The notes beneath the pieces were generated by a model. The model searched no databases. It saw only the letters and a program-made list of their open reading frames with translations, and had not been told where the DNA came from. A stretch of 22,334 bases of DNA from G020348385 sp964580235. GTDB taxonomy: Bacteria; Acidobacteriota; Aminicenantia; Aminicenantales; Aminicenantaceae. The DNA lies in assembly GCA_964580235.1 (NCBI GenBank), contig CAZOJY010000053.1, forward strand, positions 1 through 22,334, written 5' to 3'. Positions 14,977-22,334 of the stretch are shown here, piece by piece (within the stretch, counting starts at the first letter, position 1; each line of letters begins with the position of its first letter). The translations under genes were made by a program, and so were the position numbers.

Positions 14977-16355
14977 TATTTTTTCCTCTTCTTTTTCCCC
15001 CATCCCGGTTTTTCAACCTGTTTGCTCCGCGAAACGGCCAATGCCCCGGAAGATACATTTTTGGTGATCGTCGATCCCGCTCCCACATAAGAGTTTTTCC
15101 CGATCCTGACTGGAGCGACGAGTTCTGTTCCGGACCCGATGAAAGCACCTTCCTCTATGACGGTTTTGTGCTTCTTTTTCCCGTCATAGTTGCAGGTGAT
15201 TGTTCCAGCGCCGATGTTGACGTTATCCCTGACTTCGCTATCTCCGATGTAAGAGAGGTGGCCGGCTTTTGATCCCCTGCCGAAGACCGTATTTTTCATC
15301 TCCACAAAATTCCCGATTTTTGCACCGGCCCTGACGGTGCTGTTCGGCCTCAAATGGGCGAAAGGGCCCACCTGGGCGCCTCTCTCGATCGTGCTTTCCT
15401 CGATTACGGTCGAAGGCAGAATCTTAACATCATGGCCAACGCGGGAATCTCTCACATGAACATAGGGGTAAAGTCTGCACCGCTGCCCGATTTTAGTTTT
15501 CCCCTCGACGACCACAGAGGAATAAATCGTCGTATCCCGGCCGATTTTCACATCGAGGTCGATCCATGTGGTGGAAGGATCGCAGACCGTGACACCGCTT
15601 GCCGCAAGGGACTTGATTTTCCTCTGCCGAAGGATAGCCACAGCTTCCGCCAGTTCAAAGCGGTCGTTGATTCCGACAATCTCCTGTTCTGCAGGGGCTT
15701 TATAAACACCGACGTTTCCTTCCTTTCCAGACATGATTTCAATGATATCCGTGAGATAAAATTCACTTTTGACGTTTTTGTTCGAAATCTTCGGCAGAGC
15801 CCCGAGGAGATCTTTGATCCTGAACAGATAAACTCCAACGTTGACTTCTTTTATCCTCCGCTGGGCAGGAGCCGCATCTTTTTCCTCGATGACCCGGAAC
15901 CCATTGTTTTTTTGCTGAATCACCCGCCCGAATCCGGCAGGATTTTCCATTTCTGCGCTTAAAAACGTCAAGGCGTTTTTTTCCTTTTGGTGCTGCTTGA
16001 TCATACGCCTCAGCGTGTCCGGCCGAATCAGAGTCAAATCTCCGTTAATAACAAGTACATTTTTGTTCTTATGGGCCTTAAGGATTTTTTTTGCCGCCAG
16101 GACAGCATGGGCCGTCCCCCGCTGTATCTTCTGGTGGATGAATTCGACGGGACGGGAGTACGCCTGCTGCATGACGTCATCTTTCTGATAACCGACGACC
16201 ACATAAACGGCCTCCGGCCTTAAGGCAAACAAGCAATCCACCACAAGATGAATCATGGGTTTTCCGAGCATAGGGTGGAGAACCTTGATCTTATCGGATT
16301 TGAATCGGGTCCCCTTGCCTGCGGCAAGAACAAGAGCTAAAAGATTTCTTTTCAT
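14976..16355 (-). CDS. glmU: Bifunctional UDP-GlcNAc pyrophosphorylase / GlcN-1-P acetyltransferase
   Basis: 459 residues, the usual length. The N-terminal uridylyltransferase has LVLAAGKGTRF with the distal lysine in KVLHPMLGKPM, plus NGDLTLIRPDT. A left-handed beta-helix of hexapeptide repeats fills the C-terminal half. It carries the acetyltransferase residues in FVEMKNT, KAGHLSYIGDSEV and INIGAGTITCNYDG-type sequence (here VNIGAGTITCNYDG). It converts GlcN-1-P to UDP-GlcNAc in the cytoplasm. Its ATG overlaps the upstream TPR gene stop by 4 nt (ATGA) and its stop overlaps the glmS ATG, so glmU and glmS, two steps of one pathway, are expressed together. The end is lysine-rich (GWGKKKRKK). 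No phosphoglucosamine mutase (glmM) gene is in the window. Confidence 0.97.
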   Translation of the reverse strand: MKRNLLALVLAAGKGTRFKSDKIKVLHPMLGKPMIHLVVDCLFALRPEAVYVVVGYQKDDVMQQAYSRPVEFIHQKIQRGTAHAVLAAKKILKAHKNKNVLVINGDLTLIRPDTLRRMIKQHQKEKNALTFLSAEMENPAGFGRVIQQKNNGFRVIEEKDAAPAQRRIKEVNVGVYLFRIKDLLGALPKISNKNVKSEFYLTDIIEIMSGKEGNVGVYKAPAEQEIVGINDRFELAEAVAILRQRKIKSLAASGVTVCDPSTTWIDLDVKIGRDTTIYSSVVVEGKTKIGQRCRLYPYVHVRDSRVGHDVKILPSTVIEESTIERGAQVGPFAHLRPNSTVRAGAKIGNFVEMKNTVFGRGSKAGHLSYIGDSEVRDNVNIGAGTITCNYDGKKKHKTVIEEGAFIGSGTELVAPVRIGKNSYVGAGSTITKNVSSGALAVSRSKQVEKPGWGKKKRKK

Positions 16356-16864
16356 CCCATTTTTGTGATGACTCTGAACTTTTTATCTTCCCAAAGTGGC
16401 TCGAATCCTGATTCATTCTGAGCCAATATGCTAAAAAACTTGTCTTTGTGCACGGCATCCATCAGGTGATCAAGACACTTTTTTGCTTCTCCCATCTGGC
16501 AGTAGGTGAGTGCCATCAAATACGAAACTTTTCCCTCATTCGGCTTCTTGGCCTTAGCCTGCTCCAACAATTTTATCGCCTGGCTGTGATCTTTTTGATT
16601 ATATTTATATACGGCATACTCAAAATAATCTTTGAACGTTTTTAACGACATCGTTTCCTTTTTCTGGCGTTTTTCACAAAGTGAAATATAAATATGGGCA
16701 CGATCGGCGAGCTCTTTTTCCTTGCCATATTTTTCTAAAAAGGCGAGGAACAGCTCTTTAGCTTTGACACAATCTCCTTTACGAAATGCTTTTATCCCCT
16801 GACCGTAAGCATTCAGTATTTTCTTATAGATGTCCTTTTTTAAATTTTCTCTTGATTCTGGCAA
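16352..16864 (-). CDS. TPR-repeat protein, first gene of the glmU-glmS operon
   Basis: 170 residues. The start is a TTG at 16864 with GGGGAGG 4 nt before it. Two or three tetratricopeptide-like helix pairs are visible: AYGQGIKAFRKGDCVKAKEL near the start and FEYAVYKYNQKDHSQAIKLL with VSYLMALTYCQMGEAKKCL in the second half. There is no signal peptide or membrane segment, so it is probably a cytoplasmic scaffold. The C-terminus (FEPLWEDKKFRVITKMG) resembles tails of other small TPR proteins. Coupling to glmU through a 4-nt overlap suggests a function tied to cell-envelope precursor synthesis, but no partner is known. A hairpin (16903-16922) lies in its leader. Confidence 0.82.
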   Translation of the reverse strand: MPESRENLKKDIYKKILNAYGQGIKAFRKGDCVKAKELFLAFLEKYGKEKELADRAHIYISLCEKRQKKETMSLKTFKDYFEYAVYKYNQKDHSQAIKLLEQAKAKKPNEGKVSYLMALTYCQMGEAKKCLDHLMDAVHKDKFFSILAQNESGFEPLWEDKKFRVITKMG

Positions 16865-16902
16865 CTTTCCTCCCCATTATTAAGCCGGATTATTCAGCAT
16901 TT

Positions 16903-16922
16903 TTGCCCATTGACCGGGGCAA
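16903..16922 (-). other. Hairpin in the leader of the TPR-glmU-glmS transcript
   Basis: TTGCCC and GGGCAA form a 6-bp stem around an 8-nt loop, 39 nt before the TTG start. There is no T-run, so it is not an obvious terminator. It might affect leader stability or translation; this is a weak observation. Confidence 0.25.
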
Positions 16923-16987
16923 TATCGCTTTTGGACAATCCAAGTCTCTTCTAAAATGAAATTTTCTCGGAATTATCAAGATTTTCC

Positions 16988-17016
16988 ATTTTATATCAGA
17001 ATGATGGTTTTGACAA
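16988..17016 (-). promoter_or_regulatory. Promoter for the TPR-glmU-glmS operon
   Basis: On the minus strand TTGTCA (17016-17011) and TAAAAT (16993-16988) are separated by 17 nt. The predicted start near 16981 gives a leader of about 115 nt. Confidence 0.5.
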
Positions 17017-17030
17017 GTGGGAACAAGCAC

Positions 17031-17052
17031 CCGCAAGAGGAGAGGCTTGCGG
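17031..17052 (-). terminator. Hairpin just after lpxC, possible weak terminator
   Basis: CCGCAAG and CTTGCGG pair over 7 bp around an 8-nt loop, starting 5 nt after the lpxC stop. The sequence that follows on the minus strand is not T-rich, so termination may be partial and transcription may continue into the downstream operon. Confidence 0.4.
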
Positions 17053-17056
17053 AAGG

Positions 17057-17896
17057 TTATTGGCTGGCAGAAAGGTATTCCGGATTATCATGCAGAAAAC
17101 GGACAGCTTTCAGGTGGAGTAAATGCCCTGCTTTTTTTGCGACAAAATGACCTGTCAGAGGCATACTGAGAAGCGAAAGATCTCCGATAAAATCTAAAAT
17201 TTTGTGCCTGACAAACTCATCGGGATAGCGAAGCGGACCGCTGATCACACGGGTATTATCCAAAACAACAGCATTCTGCAAGGACCCTCCGAGAGCCAAT
17301 CCTTTTTTTTTCAGGTCTGGGACATCCTCCATGAAACCGAATGTGCGGGCAGGAGCGATTTCCCTCTCGAATTTATCAGGATTCAACACGATAGATAGGG
17401 ACTGCTTTTTGATGCTTGGATGTTCATAGTCGATCTGATAGGTGATCTTCAGCTCTGTGTCCGGAGCAGCAGAAATCGAGGCATCCTCTTCCCGGATGAT
17501 AAAGGGTTTAGCAATACTCATAAGGTTTTTTTTCTCAGGCAAATCTCTGAATCCTGCCCTTTGAACGGCATGGACAAAAGGAAGAGCACTGCCATCCATG
17601 GCCGGGATTTCTTCCTGGTTGAGCTCAACAGTCAGACTATCGATTCCATAGACCAAAAAAACGGCCACCAGGTGTTCGAGAGTTTGTATTTTTCCCTGAT
17701 CCGTAACAAGCATGGTGCAGTTTTTGGCCTCGATATTTTCCGGGGAAGGACGGAATTCCAAATTTGACAGATCTGAACGCCTGAAAACAATTTCTCCTGA
17801 ATCGGAAGGGATCAGCTTAATATCCACATGTTTTCCCGAATGAATACCGATGCCCGCGAGCCCCACTTCTTTTTTTATTGTTTTTTTTGCTACCAC
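17057..17896 (-). CDS. lpxC: UDP-3-O-acyl-N-acetylglucosamine deacetylase
   Basis: 279 residues from a GTG at 17896 (MVAKKTIKKEVGLAGIGIHSG), matching the length and start of Aquifex LpxC. A longer reading begins at a TTG at 17950, but a promoter (17935-17964) lies across it. The zinc site is complete: H75 in TLEHL, H231 and D235 in HKILDFIGDL. The catalytic E74 and H258 (KAGHLLH) are present. ARTFGF is the conserved acyl-tunnel segment. The enzyme removes acetate from UDP-3-O-acyl-GlcNAc, the committed step of lipid A synthesis, so the organism makes LPS or a lipid A-like glycolipid. It sits upstream of glmU-glmS on the same strand, which supply its precursor. It diverges from larB. Confidence 0.96.
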   Translation of the reverse strand: MVAKKTIKKEVGLAGIGIHSGKHVDIKLIPSDSGEIVFRRSDLSNLEFRPSPENIEAKNCTMLVTDQGKIQTLEHLVAVFLVYGIDSLTVELNQEEIPAMDGSALPFVHAVQRAGFRDLPEKKNLMSIAKPFIIREEDASISAAPDTELKITYQIDYEHPSIKKQSLSIVLNPDKFEREIAPARTFGFMEDVPDLKKKGLALGGSLQNAVVLDNTRVISGPLRYPDEFVRHKILDFIGDLSLLSMPLTGHFVAKKAGHLLHLKAVRFLHDNPEYLSASQ

Positions 17897-17934
17897 GCGC
17901 TGTGCCGTTGTATAAATTCGCTTTTGATTCGATA

Positions 17935-17964
17935 AGTATAACTCATACAAAAAGAACCCGTCAA
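17935..17964 (-). promoter_or_regulatory. Candidate lpxC promoter
   Basis: On the minus strand TTGACG (17964-17959) and TATACT (17940-17935) are separated by 18 nt. The predicted start near 17928 gives a leader of about 32 nt to the GTG at 17896, with no ribosome site visible. It supports the shorter lpxC reading. Confidence 0.45.
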
Positions 17965-18033
17965 ACCTTCAAGCGGTCATAGGCAAGAATATCCAATGTG
18001 CTTTATGTCTAGCGCAAACAAGACTTGATATGC

Positions 18034-18039
18034 TAGAAT
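18034..18039 (+). promoter_or_regulatory. Possible -10 box directly before larB
   Basis: TAGAAT ends 4 nt before the first ATG of larB, with a poor -35 match upstream. If used, the mRNA would start at or next to the start codon. No ribosome site is seen before this gene. Confidence 0.3.
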
Positions 18040-18043
18040 CAGG

Positions 18044-18790
18044 ATGATGAAATCACAGCTTGAGGACATTCTCACCCAGGTCCACAAGGGAAAACTTTCC
18101 CCAAAAGAAGCTCTCAAACGTCTGAAGGATTATCCTTACAAGGATCTGGCCTTTGCCAAAGTCGACCATCACAGGGAACTCCAGCGAGGTTTTCCAGAGG
18201 TCATATTCGGCCTGGGAAAAACGCCTGAGCAGATCATTAAAATTTCCCGCGAAATTTTAAAAAAAGGGAATAATCTGCTGATTACCAAAGTCGATGCTTC
18301 AATATATAAAAAGGTCAGGCAAAAACTGCCCAAAGTCCGGTATAATTCCCAGGCCAAGGCGATCTTTTTTCAGCAGAAAAAGGGGGCTGCAGGGAAAGGG
18401 AAAATAGCCGTCATCACGGCGGGAACATCCGATATCCCGGTTGCTGAAGAAGCGGTCGTAACATGCGAAATCTTTGGAAACGATGTGGACCGGATCTACG
18501 ATGTGGGGGTAGCCGGACTGCACAGGCTTTTTGGAGAATATGAAAAAATCACACAGGCGAGAGTGATCATCACAGTGGCCGGGATGGAAGGGGCTCTTCC
18601 CAGTGTTATTGCAGGAATCACGGAAAAACCTATCATTGCAGTTCCGACAAGCGTGGGATACGGAACCAGCATGAAAGGGCTGGCAGCGCTCTTGGCCATG
18701 CTGAATTCCTGCCCTGGTGGTCTGGCTGTCGTAAACATTGATAACGGGTTCGGAGCGGCTTATTTTGCAAGCTTGATCAATCATCTCTAG
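18044..18790 (+). CDS. larB: LarB-type NaAD carboxylase/hydrolase of nickel-pincer cofactor synthesis
   Basis: 248 residues; two ATGs in tandem (18044 and 18047) could each serve as start. The C-terminal half is a PurE/AIR-carboxylase-like domain with the LarB pattern: VITAGTSDIPVAEEA, YDVGVAGLHRL, VAGMEGALPSVIAG, VPTSVGYGTS and NIDNGFGAA. The N-terminal part (LSPKEALKRLKDYPYKDLAFAKVDHHRELQRGFPEVI) is also typical. LarB carboxylates the pyridinium ring of nicotinic acid adenine dinucleotide and cleaves off AMP, the first step to the nickel-pincer nucleotide of lactate racemase and related enzymes. LarC, LarE and a LarA-type enzyme are not in the window, so the gene stands alone here. It diverges from lpxC. 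Confidence 0.93.
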   Translation: MMKSQLEDILTQVHKGKLSPKEALKRLKDYPYKDLAFAKVDHHRELQRGFPEVIFGLGKTPEQIIKISREILKKGNNLLITKVDASIYKKVRQKLPKVRYNSQAKAIFFQQKKGAAGKGKIAVITAGTSDIPVAEEAVVTCEIFGNDVDRIYDVGVAGLHRLFGEYEKITQARVIITVAGMEGALPSVIAGITEKPIIAVPTSVGYGTSMKGLAALLAMLNSCPGGLAVVNIDNGFGAAYFASLINHL

Positions 18791-18863
18791 CCTGTTCGCG
18801 GTAGTGCACCACAGCTTCACAGGCCGCTTTCTTCGCATCCTTTATTGCAAGGGACTTAGACGC

Positions 18864-18892
18864 TTGACAATTCGATCACCCAACCCTATATT
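18864..18892 (+). promoter_or_regulatory. Strong promoter for dnaG-rpoD
   Basis: TTGACA (18864-18869) and TATATT (18887-18892) are separated by 17 nt. Transcription would start near 18899 and give a leader of about 37 nt. No ribosome site is seen before the dnaG ATG. Confidence 0.7.
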
Positions 18893-18935
18893 TACCTAGT
18901 TAACTCCTTTCTCATATCAACTGGCATCTATTGGC

Positions 18936-20675
18936 ATGGAAATTATTGACCAGATTAGACAAGCCGCCAACATCGTCGAACTGGCCTCCCAGTACACAAC
19001 GTTAAAAAGGGCCGGCCGGCGTCATGTCGGGCTCTGTCCTTTCCATTCCGAAAAGACGCCTTCTTTTACGGTGGATGATGAAAAGCAGCTCTTCCACTGT
19101 TTTGGCTGCGGAACAGGAGGGGATGTTTTTACACTGGTCATGGAAAAAGAAAACCTCAGTTTCCCTGAAGCGGTCCGCTATCTTGCCGAAAAATACGATA
19201 TCCCCTTGCCGGAACGAAGAAGGCTCTCTCCTCAATATAAAAAATTGGAAGAGCAAATTCAGAAAATAACTGAAGATGCCCTCGCTTTTTTCCGGAAAAA
19301 TCTCCATAACACAGGTGAAGGCAAAAAGGCCCTTTCATATCTTCAGAAGAGACAAATTTCAGACGAAATCATCCAGAAATTCAAAATCGGTTACGCGATG
19401 AACTCATGGGATTCGCTGATTTCCGCCTTCCACAGACAGACCATATCCTCCAAAGATCTGGAAAAAGCAGGCCTGGCCATCTTTAACCAGGCAAAAAACA
19501 GCTATTATGATCGTTTCAGAGGAAGAATCATCTTCCCGATATTCAGCGAATCCGGAAAAGTCGTCGCATTCGGCGGAAGAAGCCTATTCGATGCAGAGCC
19601 CAAATATCTCAATTCTCCCGATACGCCTATCTACACAAAAGGAAGGCTTCTTTACGGCCTGAATTTTTGCAAAGAATCCATCCGCAAAGCCCAAGAGATC
19701 ATCATGGTGGAAGGGTACACCGACTTAGTCGCACTCTACCAGGCCGGAATAACAAACCTCGCGGCTCCTCTGGGAACAAGTTTAACTTCCGACCAGATAT
19801 ATCTTGCAAAAAAGTATGCAGGGAAATTGATCGTCAGCTTTGACGGCGATGCAGCCGGGACAAAAGCGGCCAGCCGCGCCGTATCTTTAGGTTTTGAAAA
19901 AGGAATGCAGATAAGCATTTTAAGACTCCCAGAAGGATATGATCCAGATAGCCTTATTAAAAAAGAGGGGATCGATGCATTCAATAAATTAAAAAACGAA
20001 AGCATTCCCGGTCTTAAATTTTTAATACAGTTTCAGAAAAAAGGGATGAAGTCTCAGGTTCCTGAAGAAAAAACAAAACTCGTTAAAAATATCACAGATG
20101 AACTGGGAAAAATACCGGACTTGATTGTCCGTGATGATTATATAAAACAAACGGCCGAATATCTCCTTGTTGATGAAGGGCTTTTGCGATCAATTATCAA
20201 AAAAAAAACAGACGGGATTCCGGAAACAAAAAAGGTCCGTTTCCTTCCAGCCGAGAAAATTCTCCTTCAAATATTGTTTAGAGATACAAGTATTACCTCA
20301 CGGATTATCAGCTTTTTAAATGAAGACTACTTTAAAGGATTAAAAGGAGAGCCAATATTTAGGGAAATAAAAAGGGCTTATACAAAAAATAAAAAAATTC
20401 CTGGCTTTCATGAATTCAAGGAAAATTTAGACAAATCTTTATACAGCGCATTATCAGAAATACAATTCGGGGAGAATATTCCTCACACATTTGAAGAAGC
20501 GCAGGATTGTATCGACAGTCTAAAAAACAGATCTCTTGAGATGAAATATGTAGAACTGGATGCAGAAATAAAAAAACTGCAAAGAAAGGGAGATTATGAA
20601 AAGAGCAATGAGCTGTTAAGCCAGATATTTGAAATCAAAAAGCAGCTTTCTTTATTACTGCAACGAAATTCTTGA
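18936..20675 (+). CDS. dnaG: DNA primase
   Basis: 579 residues, normal for the family. The CHC2 zinc finger uses C34, H37, C55 and C58 (CPFH and CFGC). The RNA-polymerase core follows, with RGRIIFPIFSESGKVVAFGGR, and a TOPRIM fold with E259 (MVEGYTD) and D303/D305 (SFDGDAAG) as metal ligands. The C-terminal third is helical and more divergent, as expected for the helicase-binding region. It synthesises RNA primers for replication in the cytoplasm. The ATG at 18936 gives the usual start MEIIDQIRQAANIVELASQY. It is followed 49 nt later by rpoD, the classical macromolecular-synthesis order; rpsU is not upstream. Base composition becomes more AT-rich in the last third. Confidence 0.97.
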   Translation: MEIIDQIRQAANIVELASQYTTLKRAGRRHVGLCPFHSEKTPSFTVDDEKQLFHCFGCGTGGDVFTLVMEKENLSFPEAVRYLAEKYDIPLPERRRLSPQYKKLEEQIQKITEDALAFFRKNLHNTGEGKKALSYLQKRQISDEIIQKFKIGYAMNSWDSLISAFHRQTISSKDLEKAGLAIFNQAKNSYYDRFRGRIIFPIFSESGKVVAFGGRSLFDAEPKYLNSPDTPIYTKGRLLYGLNFCKESIRKAQEIIMVEGYTDLVALYQAGITNLAAPLGTSLTSDQIYLAKKYAGKLIVSFDGDAAGTKAASRAVSLGFEKGMQISILRLPEGYDPDSLIKKEGIDAFNKLKNESIPGLKFLIQFQKKGMKSQVPEEKTKLVKNITDELGKIPDLIVRDDYIKQTAEYLLVDEGLLRSIIKKKTDGIPETKKVRFLPAEKILLQILFRDTSITSRIISFLNEDYFKGLKGEPIFREIKRAYTKNKKIPGFHEFKENLDKSLYSALSEIQFGENIPHTFEEAQDCIDSLKNRSLEMKYVELDAEIKKLQRKGDYEKSNELLSQIFEIKKQLSLLLQRNS

Positions 20676-20724
20676 AAGATAGGTATATAAACCGGGAAAA
20701 GACATAAACAGACAGGAGATAAAA

Positions 20725-22334
20725 TTGCCATCTAACAGCAAATACGATAGAGCGGAAATTCATGGTTTGATTTCAAAGGGAAGAAAACGAGGATATCTTC
20801 TCTTCGAAGAAATCGACAAGACTTTCCAGAATGAATTCGACAGCAACCAGGATTTTAACGATTTCATCAGCTCTATGGACGATTATGGAATAAAAATTCG
20901 ATATAAGCGGAGAGGGCACATTCCCAAACGAAGGAAAAGCGATATCGTATCTTTAGAGGGCCTGGAAAGAACTACCGATCCCGTGAAACTCTATTTAAGA
21001 GAAATGGGGAATATTTCTCTTCTCACAAGAGAGGGAGAAATCGCTATTGCCAGAGAGATCGAACGCGGAGAGAAGACGGTAATCAAAGCGCTCTCAAAAA
21101 CAAGGCTGGTCCTCAATGAAGTCCTGTCCATCGAAGACAAATTCGATGATTTCCCCGAGATCCTTCATGATATGTTTGAGATCAGCGACGATGAAATCGG
21201 AGAGGGAAAAACTGAGGAAAAAAAGCAGCAAATCTTAAAAAAGATCGCAAAAATCCAAAAACTGAGCCAGCAGCTTGATTCCATTGCCCCGCGTAAAAAA
21301 TATGCTTTTACAAGAGGCCGTTTGATTGTCCGCATAAGCCGGTCCATCCGAAATCTGAACATTCGCCCCGGCCTGCGTGAAGAGATCATTGAAAATTTAC
21401 GAGAAAAACTAAAAGCGATAAACGAATTTGAGGAAACCAAAGAAGAGTTGAATTTCGCTCTCAAACGGGCAAAAACAAAGCAAGCCGAGAGAAAAGAAGC
21501 GGACTTGAAGCTGAGAATGAAAGATATCAATAAGTCGCTGCGCACATACCAAAAAGAGATCGGGCTGGACTCTCAAGCATTGAGAAAAACTCTCAGATCC
21601 ATCACGACAGGAAGAAAAATCAGCGACCAGGCCAAAAAAGAACTGGTGGCAGCCAACCTGCGGCTGGTCGTTTCGATCGCAAAAAAATACAGCAATCGGG
21701 GACTTCAATTCCTCGACCTGATCCAGGAAGGCAACATGGGTTTGATGAAAGCTGTGGACAAGTTTGAATATAGGAGAGGTTATAAATTCTCGACCTATGC
21801 TACATGGTGGATCAGACAGGCCATCACTCGAGCTATTGCTGACCAGGCAAGGACGATAAGAATACCCGTTCACATGATCGAGACCATCAATAAATTGATC
21901 CGGGTTTCAAGGAGTCTGGTGCAGGAGATCGGAAGGGAACCGACATCCGAAGAAATCGCGAAGAAAATGGACCTGCCGATCCATAAGGTGCGCAAAATCA
22001 TCAAGATCGCCCAGGAGCCCATCTCCCTTGAGACACCGATAGGGGAAGAAGAAGACAGCCACTTGGGTGATTTCATAGAAGATAAATTTATCCCCTCTCC
22101 TCCAGATGCCGTCATCCATATCAATCTGAGAGAGCAAATCGGAAAAGCCCTAAAAACACTCACCGAAAGAGAGGCAAAAGTCCTGAAAATGAGATTCGGA
22201 CTAGGAGACGGGAACGAGCACACATTGGAAGAGGTGGGCCAGCAGTTCAAGGTGACACGAGAAAGGATCCGGCAGATCGAGGCAAAAGCACTGCGAAAAT
22301 TAAAGCACCCCAGCCGAAGCCAGAAATTGAAGTC
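20725..22334 (+). CDS. rpoD: Primary RNA polymerase sigma factor (RpoD), 3' end cut by the window
   Basis: 536 complete codons read to the window edge with no stop. The start is a TTG at 20725 with AGGAG 6 nt upstream. Region 1.1 spans about residues 8-65 (LISKGRKRGYLLFEEIDKTF) and region 1.2 begins TTDPVKLYLREMG. A charged, coiled-coil-like spacer of about 180 residues leads to region 2 (ANLRLVVSIAKKY, FLDLIQEGNMGLMKAV, FSTYATWWIRQAITRAI). Region 3 contains IGREPTSEEIAKKM, and region 4 ends TRERIRQIEAKALRKLKHP. The presence of 1.1 and the full set of regions identifies the housekeeping factor. The chain at the edge (SRSQKLK) is where RpoD proteins normally end, so only a few residues are missing. 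It recognises the TTGACA/TATAAT promoters seen in this window. Confidence 0.97.
   Translation, partial: MPSNSKYDRAEIHGLISKGRKRGYLLFEEIDKTFQNEFDSNQDFNDFISSMDDYGIKIRYKRRGHIPKRRKSDIVSLEGLERTTDPVKLYLREMGNISLLTREGEIAIAREIERGEKTVIKALSKTRLVLNEVLSIEDKFDDFPEILHDMFEISDDEIGEGKTEEKKQQILKKIAKIQKLSQQLDSIAPRKKYAFTRGRLIVRISRSIRNLNIRPGLREEIIENLREKLKAINEFEETKEELNFALKRAKTKQAERKEADLKLRMKDINKSLRTYQKEIGLDSQALRKTLRSITTGRKISDQAKKELVAANLRLVVSIAKKYSNRGLQFLDLIQEGNMGLMKAVDKFEYRRGYKFSTYATWWIRQAITRAIADQARTIRIPVHMIETINKLIRVSRSLVQEIGREPTSEEIAKKMDLPIHKVRKIIKIAQEPISLETPIGEEEDSHLGDFIEDKFIPSPPDAVIHINLREQIGKALKTLTEREAKVLKMRFGLGDGNEHTLEEVGQQFKVTRERIRQIEAKALRKLKHPSRSQKLK

Noticed and set aside
13753..15090. A 445-codon open frame on the plus strand opposite glmS and glmU
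   Set aside because: It lies antisense to two clearly identified enzymes. Its protein shows no family features and it is explained by the codon bias of the real genes.
18777..18888. Minus-strand open stretch reading ...AIKDAKKAACEAVVHYREQ... between larB and dnaG
   Set aside because: It looks protein-like and could be a gene remnant, but it is only about 36 codons between stops. It has no upstream start codon and it overlaps the dnaG promoter and the end of larB.
1..22334. CRISPR arrays, insertion sequences or tandem repeats
   Set aside because: No regularly spaced repeats, transposase genes or long terminal repeats were seen on either strand.

Overview
The window looks like chromosomal DNA of a Gram-negative (diderm) bacterium. 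It carries an LPS gene (lpxC), UDP-GlcNAc synthesis (glmU, glmS), a TonB-dependent receptor, two other beta-barrel outer-membrane proteins and a periplasmic decaheme cytochrome. The long receptor with an N-terminal carboxypeptidase-regulatory-like domain, the ArsA-like ATPase with an Hsp20-like tail and the dnaG-rpoD pair remind me of Aminicenantes/Acidobacteriota-type genomes. That placement is inference from protein style; no marker comparison was possible.

Left part (1-7000). A 13-bp hairpin terminator closes an unseen upstream gene. A five-helix membrane protein and a 2[4Fe-4S] ferredoxin follow on the plus strand. A secreted outer-membrane barrel comes next on the minus strand, then a promoter-driven 60-codon small ORF on the plus strand. 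A minus-strand cassette fills 5954-2484: a stand-alone receiver protein, a DmsE/MtrA-type periplasmic cytochrome with ten CxxCH sites, and an MtrB/PioB-like outer-membrane barrel. The barrel itself carries one CxxCH. A near-canonical sigma-54 (-24/-12) promoter sits directly before the receiver gene. I read this cassette as a trans-outer-membrane electron conduit under regulated transcription; it is the most interesting system here. An unrecognised secreted protein lies further upstream.

Middle part (7000-13150). A tRNA-Leu(UAA) gene is on the minus strand. On the plus strand follow a class I methyltransferase behind a promoter with two palindromes, an ArsA/Get3-like ATPase with a 74-codon downstream partner, a CDP-alcohol phosphatidyltransferase with a changed signature residue, and a 929-residue TonB-dependent receptor.

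Right part (13147-22334). A TPR protein, glmU and glmS form a tightly overlapping minus-strand operon. lpxC (minus) and larB (plus) diverge from a shared intergenic region. dnaG and rpoD form the classical macromolecular-synthesis pair; rpoD runs off the right edge only a few codons before its expected end. Vegetative promoters of the TTGACA/TATAAT type recur through the window. They were used to revise several start codons (lpxC, the secreted protein at 6894, the ATPase).
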